From assembly GCA_900756545.1 (NCBI GenBank), contig CAAEKO010000013.1, forward strand, positions 1-36,231: a stretch of 36,231 nucleotides of DNA. Direction: 5' to 3'. This document shows, in pieces, positions 1 to 7,455 of the stretch (the first letter of the stretch is position 1; each line of letters starts with the position of its first letter). This stretch comes from Clostridia bacterium (GTDB taxonomy: Bacteria; Bacillota; Clostridia; UBA1381). The notes beneath the pieces were generated by a model that did no database searches, had not been told where the DNA came from, and saw only the letters and a list, made by a program, of their open reading frames with translations. The translations under genes and the position numbers were made by a program.

Positions 1-798
1 CGCAGTATTTGTAAATGTAATATTCTTAACACTTTTTTCTGGGTCTAATTCCAGTTTATAGGCTGGGATATACTGGTTAACTCCCCAAGGCTCCGCCGGT
101 TTATTCGTCTTATACTTTAAGGCAGTTTCTTTTGCCGCATCCGGGTTGACTTCCGTTGCCGGCGTCACTTCAAATGGAACATAAGATTCAACGCCCTCAC
201 GGGCTGTAACCACACTCACATTCGAGTGAATTCCTTTTACCACCCAATCATCATCAGTTTTTACTGTACCGTCTGTATACTCAATGCTTAATGTAAAATT
301 TCCCGCGTATAGATCAGCGCTCACATCTGTCAGAAAAGCAAGCTCATATAGCTTTTTACCTCGGGCATCCAATGTAAAAGTTTTGTTATCTATATATGCA
401 CCGCTTCCTAAAATAGGAAAGTTTGGGCTTTGCAGCTCTGTACTGATTAAATATGGCGTCCCTTCAGTGTCATATACAAAACCGTCTGTTTCTTTTTTCT
501 TATCCATAGCCGCTTTGTTGTAAATAAAATCTAACGGAGTTTCTGTCTGGCCTACTCCGATATAATTCGGAACTTTAAACTCCACACCGTCCTTGATTAC
601 ACCGTCTTCTATTTCGTATGAATTTGCAAACCCAACACAGTTTGCATAGGACGTTAAATCAAAGCACAAATACTCTGCATCGTTAATATTTGTTGCCAAA
701 TCTGAGGCATAAGCTGCCGGTAGAATTCCTACTATACCCGCAAAAGCGGCTATTGCTGATATGACTCTTTTCATTTTCATTTTTCTTCTTCCTTTCAT
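1..798 (-). CDS. Secreted protein of unknown function, partial (C-terminus beyond window)
   Basis: The reading frame is open from an ATG at 798 to the window edge (266 codons, no stop), so the C-terminus is missing. A strong AAGGAGG lies 7 nt before the ATG. The N-terminus is a signal peptide: basic residues (KGRRKMKMKR), a hydrophobic stretch, then an AYA-S-like cleavage site near residue 31. The mature part is rich in Asp, Thr, Tyr and Asn and looks like a beta-sandwich exoprotein, with stretches such as NFTLSIEYTDGT and YKLELDPEKSVKNITFTN that resemble carbohydrate-binding or galactose-binding-like domains. I do not recognise a catalytic motif. It lies downstream of a GH95 gene on the same strand, about 450 bases away, which suggests but does not prove a role in glycan use. 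An adhesin or S-layer-type protein is also possible. Confidence 0.8.
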   Translation of the reverse strand, partial: MKGRRKMKMKRVISAIAAFAGIVGILPAAYASDLATNINDAEYLCFDLTSYANCVGFANSYEIEDGVIKDGVEFKVPNYIGVGQTETPLDFIYNKAAMDKKKETDGFVYDTEGTPYLISTELQSPNFPILGSGAYIDNKTFTLDARGKKLYELAFLTDVSADLYAGNFTLSIEYTDGTVKTDDDWVVKGIHSNVSVVTAREGVESYVPFEVTPATEVNPDAAKETALKYKTNKPAEPWGVNQYIPAYKLELDPEKSVKNITFTNTA

Positions 799-1253
799 GT
801 TTCTTCCTCCTTAAAATTTTTATTTAGGTTGTTACGCTGTAATGAAAATTGCGACTTTGTGTTCCTTATGGTATAATAGGTCTCCCACAAAACTCATATC
901 TCTCCCTTAAAAACCAGTGAATGGAGATTCAGATTTCATGGCTTATACCAAATTGTTGCCAAAACTGAAGCAATCCTCATTTATATCGTTACGGCAAAGA
1001 TTCTTTAAACTGCCAAAAATATCTTTGCCGCCACCGCCATCACTTTGCCCCTTCGTCCAAAGCTGGGGCAGGAATTGTTTGATCCTGGCTTAGACTGCCG
1101 TTTTCAATCCTTCAAATAAACATAACCGGGATTATTGGCTTGAGTATTCCAACATTTTTTATTTCAATACCAAATTTCTATTTTAATCTTATTAAGGTAC
1201 AATAATCCTTATTTTAAGTATAAATTAACTTTCCCAATTAATCAATGTAAATA
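799..1253. other. 455-base intergenic region with an orphan promoter-like sequence
   Basis: No recognisable gene is visible on either strand between the secreted-protein gene and the GH95 gene. The first bases hold the ribosome binding site of the leftward gene. A good plus-strand promoter sits at 849-877 and points into the gap. Downstream of it the only short reading frame is a 51-codon one from an ATG at 938 to a stop near 1093, which matches nothing I know and has no good ribosome binding site. The stretch from about 1150 to 1253 is very AT-rich. A weak stem (TTGG/CCAA) followed by T-rich sequence near 1135-1170 could end a short transcript. Confidence 0.5.
849..877 (+). promoter_or_regulatory. 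Sigma-A-type promoter, no known gene downstream
   Basis: TTGCGA at 849-854 and TATAAT at 872-877 are separated by exactly 17 bases. No recognisable plus-strand gene follows before the convergent GH95 gene, so a short RNA or small peptide is possible, or chance similarity. Confidence 0.5.
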
Positions 1254-3560
1254 TTATACTGCTGTTCTGCAATATTCTAATTCTTCAAGCTCTTTCATTG
1301 TAATACTGTATCCAAAAGGTATAGAACCCGTTTGATGAAGTATTGTCTTTCCATTTTTGCTTATGGTAAAATTGGATATTTGATCATCATTCCACTCGGC
1401 GCAAACCTCATAATTTCCTCTTGCTTTTAAGCCACGGAAGCTCCCTTTCCGCCATTTGTCATAAATAGCCGGCAGCAAGACGATTCTATCGTTATGGCTT
1501 TGTAAAAGCATTTCAGCCATACCTGCCACAATTCCGAAATTACCGTCAATCTGGAACGGTGGATGGCAGTCAAACAAATTATTATATATAAGCTTTTTAA
1601 GCATCTTTTCTATTGTTTTTCCGCAATCACTGCCGCGCCCCAGTCTTGCAAATGCACATATTATCCAGCTTCCGCTCCAGCCTGTAACTCCGCCGCCGAA
1701 TTTAATTCTTTTTCTCAAAGATTTCTCACTGGCTTCAAACAACTCGGGCGTATCTTCCGTGATCAGCTGACCAGGATATAATCCGTAAAGATGAGAGATA
1801 TGCCTGTGCCCCGGATCAACATCTTCAAACTCCTTATACCACTCTGATAAGGTTCCGTCGGGCATTATTTTAAACGGATACAGCTTAGGCAGGATTTCGC
1901 TCAGCTTATCAACAAATTCATCGTCAAGCTTTAATATTTCACGCATTTTTATTAAATTTTCAAACACTTCTTTTATGATGCTCATATCCATTGTAGCAGC
2001 AACACTAACGCCGCATACATTTTTATTCTCATCATAAAACACGTTTTCAGGCGAGGTTGAAGGAACGGTTACATAATAACCCTCGTCATTTTTTATCAAC
2101 CAGTCAACAAAAAATTCTGCCGCTTTTTTGGTGATCGGATAAACCTTGTTCTTTAGATATTCCATATCGGGATTATACAGATAATGCTCCCATAAATGCC
2201 TTACAAACCAGCCTCCTGCCATTGGCCAATAACCCGAGGTAGGATGTGTTTGTATCGGCAGAGTATGCCTCCATATATCCGAATTATGATTCACGCAAAA
2301 GCCTCTGCAGCCGAAATGCTCCCAAGCGGTTTTTTCACCGGCAATGCCCAGCTCCTCAGTCATTCGCAGTATAGGCTCATGGCACTCCGGCAAATTACAT
2401 ACCTCGCAAGCCCAATAATTCATTTCTGTATTTATGTTGACAGTATAATTTCCCTGCCACTGCTGACGAAAAATCCCGCTCCATATTCCAAACAGATTTG
2501 TCGGTTCTGAACCCTCTCTTGAGCCTGCAATCATCAGATACCTTCCAAAATTAAATAAAAGCTCACATAATCCGTTATCAGCCTTGCCTTCACGAATTTT
2601 CTCTATTCTTTTGTAGGTAAACTGCTCCGTATTTTCGTCATCATAGAATTTAAGCTTTACTCTGTCATATAAATTATGGTAATCGGCTTTATGATCCTCA
2701 TAAATTTTATCAAATCCGTCACATTCTGCTCTGTTAAGTATTTCATCACACAGCATCTGCTTTACAGGCTCCTTGTCAAATGCAATAAAGCTTGTGTCAA
2801 TCGATACATAGAATACGACCTCATCACTGTTCTCAATCATTATTGCGTTATTTTTAACACTTATATCACCGTTTTTTGCAATAACCCTTACTGCCATTGT
2901 AAATTCAATACTTTTTTTATCTTCATCATACCATATGTATTCTTCTCTGCAATAGCTCGGCATCATGTGAGTAGGTGCTCTTCCCGTCATATAAATTGTA
3001 TTGTTTTTTACCTCTGTTTTATATTCAACATCACTCTCAACACTTGCAATAAGTCTTATCGGTTCATTCTGATGCCCGTTGATTTTCATTGCAAAAACAT
3101 TATGAGGATATGATATAAATGCTTTTTTGTCAAACACAGGACAGTAACATTCAAAACGGCTTGACACTCTTTTGTAGTGAATATTTACCTCTGCATTATC
3201 CAAGGAAAGCTCTCTGCTGTAATCCTCACACATTCCTCCACACTCAAGGTTTCTGATGTTCAAAAAACCTATCGGGAGATAACATTCGGCAGGTGTTCCC
3301 ATCATTGTCGATTCCATAATTCTTTCTGCTTCATAATATTTTCCCCGCAGCAATAATTCTCTTACCTCTGACAAATTGGCTTTTTTACCCGGATCTGTTT
3401 CGTCTTTCACGCATCCGCTCCAGAATGTGTCATGGTTAAATTGTATTATTTCATGATCTATGCCCCCGTATACCATTGCTCCAATATGCCCGTTTCCAAG
3501 CGGCAGCGCTTCCTCCCAAAGCTCAGCCGGTCTGTCAAATTTCACTGAATTGTTAAACAT
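1254..3560 (-). CDS. Glycoside hydrolase family 95 protein (alpha-L-fucosidase family)
   Basis: Family GH95 enzymes are inverting hydrolases that mostly remove alpha-1,2-linked L-fucose; some act on L-galactose. The protein (768 aa from this start) has the family N-terminal beta-sandwich beginning PAELWEEALPLGNGHIGAMV and NHDTFWSG, then an alpha/alpha barrel. The barrel carries NINTEMNYW (about 375-383, holding the Asn pair that activates water in characterised members), a TSPEN Glu near 505 (candidate acid), PGHRHISHLYGLYPG and QIDGNFG (Asp near 672). Length is normal and nothing is missing. No signal peptide is visible, so it is probably cytoplasmic and acts on imported oligosaccharides. 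I chose the ATG at 3560, which has GGGGGC upstream and begins where homologs begin; an ATG at 3617 would add 19 residues. It stands alone, and an operator-like dyad lies upstream. Base composition is AT-richer than genes further right. The exact sugar cleaved cannot be read from sequence. Confidence 0.93.
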   Translation of the reverse strand: MFNNSVKFDRPAELWEEALPLGNGHIGAMVYGGIDHEIIQFNHDTFWSGCVKDETDPGKKANLSEVRELLLRGKYYEAERIMESTMMGTPAECYLPIGFLNIRNLECGGMCEDYSRELSLDNAEVNIHYKRVSSRFECYCPVFDKKAFISYPHNVFAMKINGHQNEPIRLIASVESDVEYKTEVKNNTIYMTGRAPTHMMPSYCREEYIWYDEDKKSIEFTMAVRVIAKNGDISVKNNAIMIENSDEVVFYVSIDTSFIAFDKEPVKQMLCDEILNRAECDGFDKIYEDHKADYHNLYDRVKLKFYDDENTEQFTYKRIEKIREGKADNGLCELLFNFGRYLMIAGSREGSEPTNLFGIWSGIFRQQWQGNYTVNINTEMNYWACEVCNLPECHEPILRMTEELGIAGEKTAWEHFGCRGFCVNHNSDIWRHTLPIQTHPTSGYWPMAGGWFVRHLWEHYLYNPDMEYLKNKVYPITKKAAEFFVDWLIKNDEGYYVTVPSTSPENVFYDENKNVCGVSVAATMDMSIIKEVFENLIKMREILKLDDEFVDKLSEILPKLYPFKIMPDGTLSEWYKEFEDVDPGHRHISHLYGLYPGQLITEDTPELFEASEKSLRKRIKFGGGVTGWSGSWIICAFARLGRGSDCGKTIEKMLKKLIYNNLFDCHPPFQIDGNFGIVAGMAEMLLQSHNDRIVLLPAIYDKWRKGSFRGLKARGNYEVCAEWNDDQISNFTISKNGKTILHQTGSIPFGYSITMKELEELEYCRTAV

Positions 3561-3643
3561 TATAAGCCCCCGAATACCAATATCTAAATAAAAGCACATT
3601 TTACAGCATTTTGCCATATTTTCTTCCGAAATAGTTTATTCTT

Positions 3644-3664
3644 TTATACAATATGATTGTATAA
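3644..3664 (-). promoter_or_regulatory. Perfect inverted repeat over the likely GH95 promoter
   Basis: TTATACAAT and ATTGTATAA are perfect 9-base arms around 3 bases. Read on the minus strand, the repeat contains TACAAT with a weak TTTAAT 17 bases upstream, 84 bases before the chosen GH95 start. This is the geometry of a repressor site over a -10 element. The regulator is not in the window. Confidence 0.55.
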
Positions 3665-3765
3665 CAGCAGCAAAAAAAATTAAATGTTCGAATTTGGCAT
3701 AATTTTAAATTTAGTTATCCATATTTGTCTTTTTGCTGTGACATCAATCATAATAAAATTGGAGC

Positions 3766-3797
3766 ATAAAAAAAATCCCGCGTAAAACGCGGGATTT
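3766..3797 (-). terminator. Intrinsic terminator of the nfeD-SPFH operon
   Basis: The stem is AAATCCCGCG/CGCGGGATTT (3773-3782 with 3788-3797) around a 5-base loop. On the minus strand it is followed by a T-run. It begins 4 bases past the SPFH stop codon. Confidence 0.9.
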
Positions 3798-3800
3798 TCA

Positions 3801-4694
3801 TTATTTTTTAGGATCATCCTTTATCAGCTCCTTGAATGAGGTTGCCAGCCCAGCCAAGCCCTGTATCTCAGAAGGAATGATAATTTTGGTAGACTTGCCG
3901 TCCGCTACCTTTTCCAAACTTTCTAAAGACCGGATCGCCACATACGCTTCGGAGGGATTTGACTCGTTGATCTTCCGAATACCATCCGCAATGGCGGACT
4001 GCACTGTCAGGATCGCTTCCGCTTCACCTTCCGCTTCCCGGATCGCAGCCTGCTTTTTCGCCTCCGCACGCAGGATAGCCGCTTCTTTTTCACCTTCCGC
4101 CATCAAGATCGCGCTTTTCTTCTCACCTTCCGCCCGAAGAATGGATTCCCGGCGCTCACGCTCCGCTTTCATCTGCTTTTCCATAGCGTCCTGAATCTCG
4201 CGGGGCGGAATGATGTTTTTTAGCTCAACACGGTTAATTTTGATCCCCCATGGATCTGTAGCCTCATCCAAAATCGCGCGCATCTTTGTATTAACTGTAT
4301 CGCGGGAGGTCAGGGTTTCATCCAGCTCCAGATCACCAATGATATTCCTGAGGGTGGTCGCCGTCAGATTTTCAATCGCCATCATAGGCCGCTCCACACC
4401 ATAGGTATACAGCTTTGGGTCTGTGATCTGATAGTAAACTACAGTGTCGATCTGCATGGTTACGTTGTCCTCTGTAATCACCGGCTGTGGCGGAAAGTCC
4501 ACAACATGCTCCTTGAGGCTGATTTTCTTTGCGATTCTGTCAACAAACGGAACCTTAACATGCAGGCCGACGCCCCAGGTTGTGCTGTAGCCGCCGAACC
4601 GCTCAATAATATAAGCGTGAGCCTGCGGAACGATTTTAATATTCGCAATAACTAAAATAATAATCAAAATCAATAAAATAATTAAATATGGCAT
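3801..4694 (-). CDS. SPFH/band 7 (stomatin-prohibitin) membrane protein
   Basis: The 297-aa protein has one N-terminal membrane segment (YLIILLILIIILVIANI) followed by the SPFH domain. Recognisable band 7 stretches are VPQAHAYIIERFGGY, VDFPPQPVITEDN and ATTLRNIIGDLELDETL. Then comes a long charged coiled coil of repeated AEGEKKSAILMAEGEKEAAI-type heptads (about 170-230). Such proteins form ring or cage oligomers on the membrane, scaffold microdomains and often associate with membrane proteases. This one is of the QmcA/stomatin slipin type rather than flotillin, which is longer. I chose the ATG at 4694 because AGGAG lies 9 bases upstream; the ATG at 4718 has no good site. It is co-transcribed with an NfeD protein just upstream, the classic partner, and ends at a strong terminator. 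A precise client cannot be named. Confidence 0.93.
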   Translation of the reverse strand: MPYLIILLILIIILVIANIKIVPQAHAYIIERFGGYSTTWGVGLHVKVPFVDRIAKKISLKEHVVDFPPQPVITEDNVTMQIDTVVYYQITDPKLYTYGVERPMMAIENLTATTLRNIIGDLELDETLTSRDTVNTKMRAILDEATDPWGIKINRVELKNIIPPREIQDAMEKQMKAERERRESILRAEGEKKSAILMAEGEKEAAILRAEAKKQAAIREAEGEAEAILTVQSAIADGIRKINESNPSEAYVAIRSLESLEKVADGKSTKIIIPSEIQGLAGLATSFKELIKDDPKK

Positions 4695-4751
4695 GATAAA
4701 TCTCCTTTTTGATAACAAGATTTTAATGAGGCCGGGATATTATGTGCCTCG

Positions 4752-5171
4752 TTATTTTCTGACAAACAGCCTAACGCCTTCAATCCGTTCAACAGTTACA
4801 ATATCGCCTTTTGGAATCGTACCCTCGCCCGCATTCCGCACTGACCAAACAACGCCGTTGATTTTTGCCGTTCCAGTTTCCGCCAGATTATCAACCTCCT
4901 CCAGAATAACTGTTTTCATACCGATAAGACTGTCCGCATTTGTTTTTTCTGCCTTGACCGCCCGCATTTTATCCACAAACGGCTTGGTTATAATCAGCAA
5001 AATTCCGGACACAACCGCAAATACAATAATTTGAAGCCAAGTATTGGCATTGCACATATACGCGACCAGCGCACCTACCGCGCCGCCGGCAAACCAAATG
5101 CTGACCAGCTGCACCGTTGCCATTTCTAAAACTGCAAAGGCCACGATCAGCACAGTCCATAAAATTCCCAT
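4752..5171 (-). CDS. NfeD-family membrane protein (short form)
   Basis: The 139-aa protein has two or three N-terminal hydrophobic segments (LWTVLIVAFAVLEMATVQL, GGAVGALVAYM, IIVFAVVSGILLII) and a C-terminal OB-fold-like domain, GMKTVILEEVDNLAETGTAK to RIEGVRLFVRK. This is the short NfeD architecture without the ClpP-like protease domain found in long forms. NfeD proteins are encoded beside SPFH proteins and are thought to anchor or tune them in the membrane; here the SPFH gene follows after 57 bases. I prefer the ATG at 5171, preceded by GGTGAGG, over one at 5186 that lacks a site. A textbook promoter lies 45 bases upstream. Confidence 0.9.
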   Translation of the reverse strand: MGILWTVLIVAFAVLEMATVQLVSIWFAGGAVGALVAYMCNANTWLQIIVFAVVSGILLIITKPFVDKMRAVKAEKTNADSLIGMKTVILEEVDNLAETGTAKINGVVWSVRNAGEGTIPKGDIVTVERIEGVRLFVRK

Positions 5172-5215
5172 AAACCTCACCACCATAAAAGTATTCGTAT
5201 TACTACGTTATTTTC

Positions 5216-5244
5216 ATTATAGCAAATTTATACCTCTTTGGCAA
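5216..5244 (-). promoter_or_regulatory. Sigma-A promoter of the nfeD-SPFH operon
   Basis: On the minus strand TTGCCA (5239-5244) and TATAAT (5216-5221) are 17 bases apart, directly upstream of the NfeD gene. Confidence 0.85.
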
Positions 5245-5337
5245 GTTTCAAGTTTATGACAACCGTATCATAAATTCTTAATATAATAGAACGCTTCTGC
5301 AAGCCGCCAATATTCATTTGACGGACTACAGCTACCG

Positions 5338-6018
5338 CTATAACCAAATCTGCACTGCTTTATCCGCAGTAATTTCATTCTCCGTCACACAGCAGTCCAC
5401 CGCAAGAATGTGCAGTCCCTTTTGAGCGGCGGCGCAAAGGGCGCCGGCAAACGCAGGATGGGTTTGCCGGTTAGGCGCAAAATACCGAACGCCCTGCATT
5501 TGAACAATAAAAATCAAATAGGCTGCATATCCGTTCTCCATACAGTCACAAAGCTCTAAAATGTGCTTGATCCCGCGTTCTGTCGGTGCGTCCGGAAAGA
5601 ATACCGCCCCGTCCTTTTCCAGCGTAACCCCTTTCACTTCTGCAAAAAGCTTTTCTTTTTCAGTTTCCATATAGAAATCAAATCTTGAGTTTTTATACTG
5701 GCATTCCGGCTTGATGCGTTGGATATCCGGCAAGAAATTACCATCTGCTGCCCATTCATGAAAAACTGCGTTCGGAATCTGACTGTCTATATTGATCAGC
5801 CGTTTTCCTTTATAGACAGAAATCAGATCATATTTTGTTTTTCTTAACTTATTGTCTGCCTTTTGCACATAAATATCCGCTCCAGGTAAAAGCAGTTCCC
5901 GACATCGGCCTGTATTTTTCACATGGCACAAAGCCTCTTCTCCATCAATTTCAATTTCTGCAATGAATCGGTTCGGACGTGCAATAAATTTTGCCGGATA
6001 AATATTGGAATACTTTAT
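5338..6018 (-). CDS. sfsA: SfsA family protein, probable AUA start
   Basis: SfsA is a small conserved protein first linked to sugar-fermentation gene control in E. coli, with a DNA-binding or nuclease-like fold; its true activity is unsettled. Family signatures are visible: ARPNRFIAEIEIDGE, CHVKNTGRCRELLLPGA, the nuclease-like EVKGVTL, and FPDAPTERGIKHILEL. The start is the oddity. A reading frame can be traced to a TTG at 6084, but that TTG is the -35 box of a perfect promoter whose -10 is at 6056-6061, so translation must start later. The only strong ribosome binding site (AAGGAGGG, 6023-6030) is followed 5 bases later by an in-frame ATA at 6018, exactly where clostridial homologs have ATG (M-KYxNI). 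An in-frame GTG further up lies almost at the transcription start. From ATA the protein is 226 aa, the usual length. Confidence 0.88.
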   Translation of the reverse strand: MKYSNIYPAKFIARPNRFIAEIEIDGEEALCHVKNTGRCRELLLPGADIYVQKADNKLRKTKYDLISVYKGKRLINIDSQIPNAVFHEWAADGNFLPDIQRIKPECQYKNSRFDFYMETEKEKLFAEVKGVTLEKDGAVFFPDAPTERGIKHILELCDCMENGYAAYLIFIVQMQGVRYFAPNRQTHPAFAGALCAAAQKGLHILAVDCCVTENEITADKAVQIWL

Positions 6019-6055
6019 TTCGCCCTCCTTTTTCCTTTTATTAAACACTATGCGT

Positions 6056-6084
6056 ATTGTAGCATTTTTATCAGCCCAGGTCAA
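6056..6084 (-). promoter_or_regulatory. Promoter of sfsA
   Basis: On the minus strand TTGACC (6079-6084) and TACAAT (6056-6061) are 17 bases apart. The predicted transcript start near 6049 gives a short leader ahead of the AAGGAGG. It diverges from the radical SAM promoter about 40 bases away. Confidence 0.8.
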
Positions 6085-6125
6085 GCGGACTTCTGAGGAT
6101 ACTGAAAATTATTTTTATCATATTG

Positions 6126-6154
6126 TTGACAAACATATGTTTGTATGCTATAAT
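6126..6154 (+). promoter_or_regulatory. Full-consensus promoter of the radical SAM/DUF4130 operon
   Basis: TTGACA (6126-6131), 17 bases, TATAAT (6149-6154): a perfect match to the sigma-A consensus. The transcript would start near 6161, just before AAGGAGA (6162-6168) and the ATG at 6178. A promoter this strong with a palindrome in its spacer is typical of a repressed, inducible gene. Confidence 0.92.
6129..6144 (+). promoter_or_regulatory. LexA (SOS)-box-like palindrome in the spacer of the radical SAM promoter
   Basis: ACAAACATATGTTTGT is a perfect 16-base palindrome between the -35 and -10 boxes. Its core CAAACATATGTTTG differs from the Bacillus-type LexA box CGAACATATGTTCG only by a symmetrical pair of changes (G to A, C to T). 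A second, offset inverted repeat, TTGTTGAC (6123-6130) and GTCAACAA (6155-6162), surrounds it. Binding here would block RNA polymerase. LexA as the ligand is inferred; another dimeric repressor is possible. Confidence 0.6.
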
Positions 6155-6177
6155 GTCAACAAAGGAGATGTAGTTTT

Positions 6178-7455
6178 ATGGAACTCATGGACAAACTCAA
6201 AATTCTGGCCGACAGTGCAAAATATGACGCGTCCTGTTCCTCCAGCGGCTCAGAACGGAAAAACACGCCCGGCGGAATAGGAAACGCTGCGAAAATGGGA
6301 ATTTGCCATAGCTTTTCCGGGGATGGGCGGTGCGTTTCACTGCTGAAAATTCTGCTGACCAATTACTGCATGTACGACTGTCAGTATTGTATTAATCGTA
6401 GTTCCAACGACGTCCCCCGCGCCGCGTTTACTCCCCGCGAGGCGGCGGACCTGACAATCCATTTTTACCGCAGGAACTACATTGAAGGACTGTTTTTAAG
6501 CTCTGCTGTTGTTAAATCTCCTGACCATACAATGGAAATGATGATTAAATGCCTTTCTATCCTGCGCAATGAGTATTGCTTTAACGGCTATATCCACGCA
6601 AAAACCATACCTGGTTCATCCCAGGAGCTTGTAAATCAAATTGGCCTGCTGGCTGACCGGATCAGCGTAAATATTGAGCTGCCCAGCAATGATTCTTTAA
6701 AAACCTTTGCACCGCAGAAAACGAAGGAAGCGATTCTCCGCCCTATGCGTCAGATTACAAATTCAATCACCCAGGCTAAACACGAGCTTGCCATGTATAA
6801 ATATGCGCCGTCTTTTTCGCCGGCCGGACAAAGCACACAAATGATTATCGGCGCAACGCCGGAAACCGATCATAAAATCCTGATGCTCTCCGAAAATCTC
6901 TACCAACGATATTCCCTGAAACGTGTTTATTATTCGGCTTATATCCCTATTGGCACCAATCCTCTGCTTCCTGTAGCCTCACCGCCTCTTTTGCGGGAAC
7001 ATCGGCTCTATCAGGCGGACTGGCTTTTACGATATTATGGCTTTACAGCCGGTGAACTGCTCAGTGACGAGCAGCCGAATTTTAACAATTTAATTGATCC
7101 AAAATGTGACTGGGCGCTGCGCCATCAAGAACTGTTTCCTGTGGAAATCAACCGTGCGCCGTACCAGATGCTCCTGCGCGTTCCCGGGCTGGGCGTGCGT
7201 AGCGCGCAAAAAATCGTAAAAACCCGGCGGGTAACGAAACTACGCTTTGAGGATTTAAAGAAAATGCGGGTTTCTTTAAAACGCGCAAAATATTTCATTA
7301 CCTGCGATGGCCGGACATACCAGAATCTTTGGATTCGGGAAGAGCTTGTGACTCCCCTGCTGCTTTCTGGGGCTTCCGCATACGGGCAAATCGGTTTATT
7401 TGATGAACAACCGCTAAAGGAGGATTATACAAAATGTCTGACCGGCGAGATGTAG
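6178..7455 (+). CDS. Radical SAM protein with helix-hairpin-helix motifs, putative DNA modification/repair (TIGR03916 type)
   Basis: The 425-aa protein has the radical SAM cluster motif C64-x3-C68-x2-C71 (CMYDCQYC), which binds a 4Fe-4S cluster and S-adenosylmethionine, plus conserved N-terminal YDASCSSSG and GICHSF stretches. A helix-hairpin-helix, LLRVPGLGVRSAQKIVKTRR (332-351), follows near the C-terminus, with a second such motif around 355-375; these bind DNA backbone nonspecifically. Near the C-terminus QIGLF (404-408) fits the bacterial sliding-clamp-binding pentapeptide. From memory this matches TIGR03916 ('rSAM_link_UDG'), a family paired with a DUF4130 protein that is sometimes fused to a uracil-DNA glycosylase domain; its reaction is unknown. 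The gene overlaps the DUF4130 gene by 22 bases, so they are translationally coupled. AAGGAGA precedes the ATG. The SOS-like palindrome in its promoter supports a role in repairing damaged DNA, by inference only. Confidence 0.92.
   Translation: MELMDKLKILADSAKYDASCSSSGSERKNTPGGIGNAAKMGICHSFSGDGRCVSLLKILLTNYCMYDCQYCINRSSNDVPRAAFTPREAADLTIHFYRRNYIEGLFLSSAVVKSPDHTMEMMIKCLSILRNEYCFNGYIHAKTIPGSSQELVNQIGLLADRISVNIELPSNDSLKTFAPQKTKEAILRPMRQITNSITQAKHELAMYKYAPSFSPAGQSTQMIIGATPETDHKILMLSENLYQRYSLKRVYYSAYIPIGTNPLLPVASPPLLREHRLYQADWLLRYYGFTAGELLSDEQPNFNNLIDPKCDWALRHQELFPVEINRAPYQMLLRVPGLGVRSAQKIVKTRRVTKLRFEDLKKMRVSLKRAKYFITCDGRTYQNLWIREELVTPLLLSGASAYGQIGLFDEQPLKEDYTKCLTGEM

Noticed and set aside
938..1093. 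Insertion sequence or transposase remnant downstream of the orphan promoter
   Set aside because: The 51-codon frame shows no transposase motif I can name and no terminal inverted repeats or target duplications are visible.
2196..3113. Plus-strand reading frames of 104 and 145 codons opposite the GH95 gene
   Set aside because: They have no ribosome binding site or recognisable motif and lie antisense to a complete GH95 protein with intact family motifs.
6178..7455. Spore photoproduct lyase (SplB)
   Set aside because: Both are radical SAM proteins linked to DNA repair, but this one has C-terminal helix-hairpin-helix motifs, a DUF4130 partner and a different N-terminus; it fits TIGR03916 instead.
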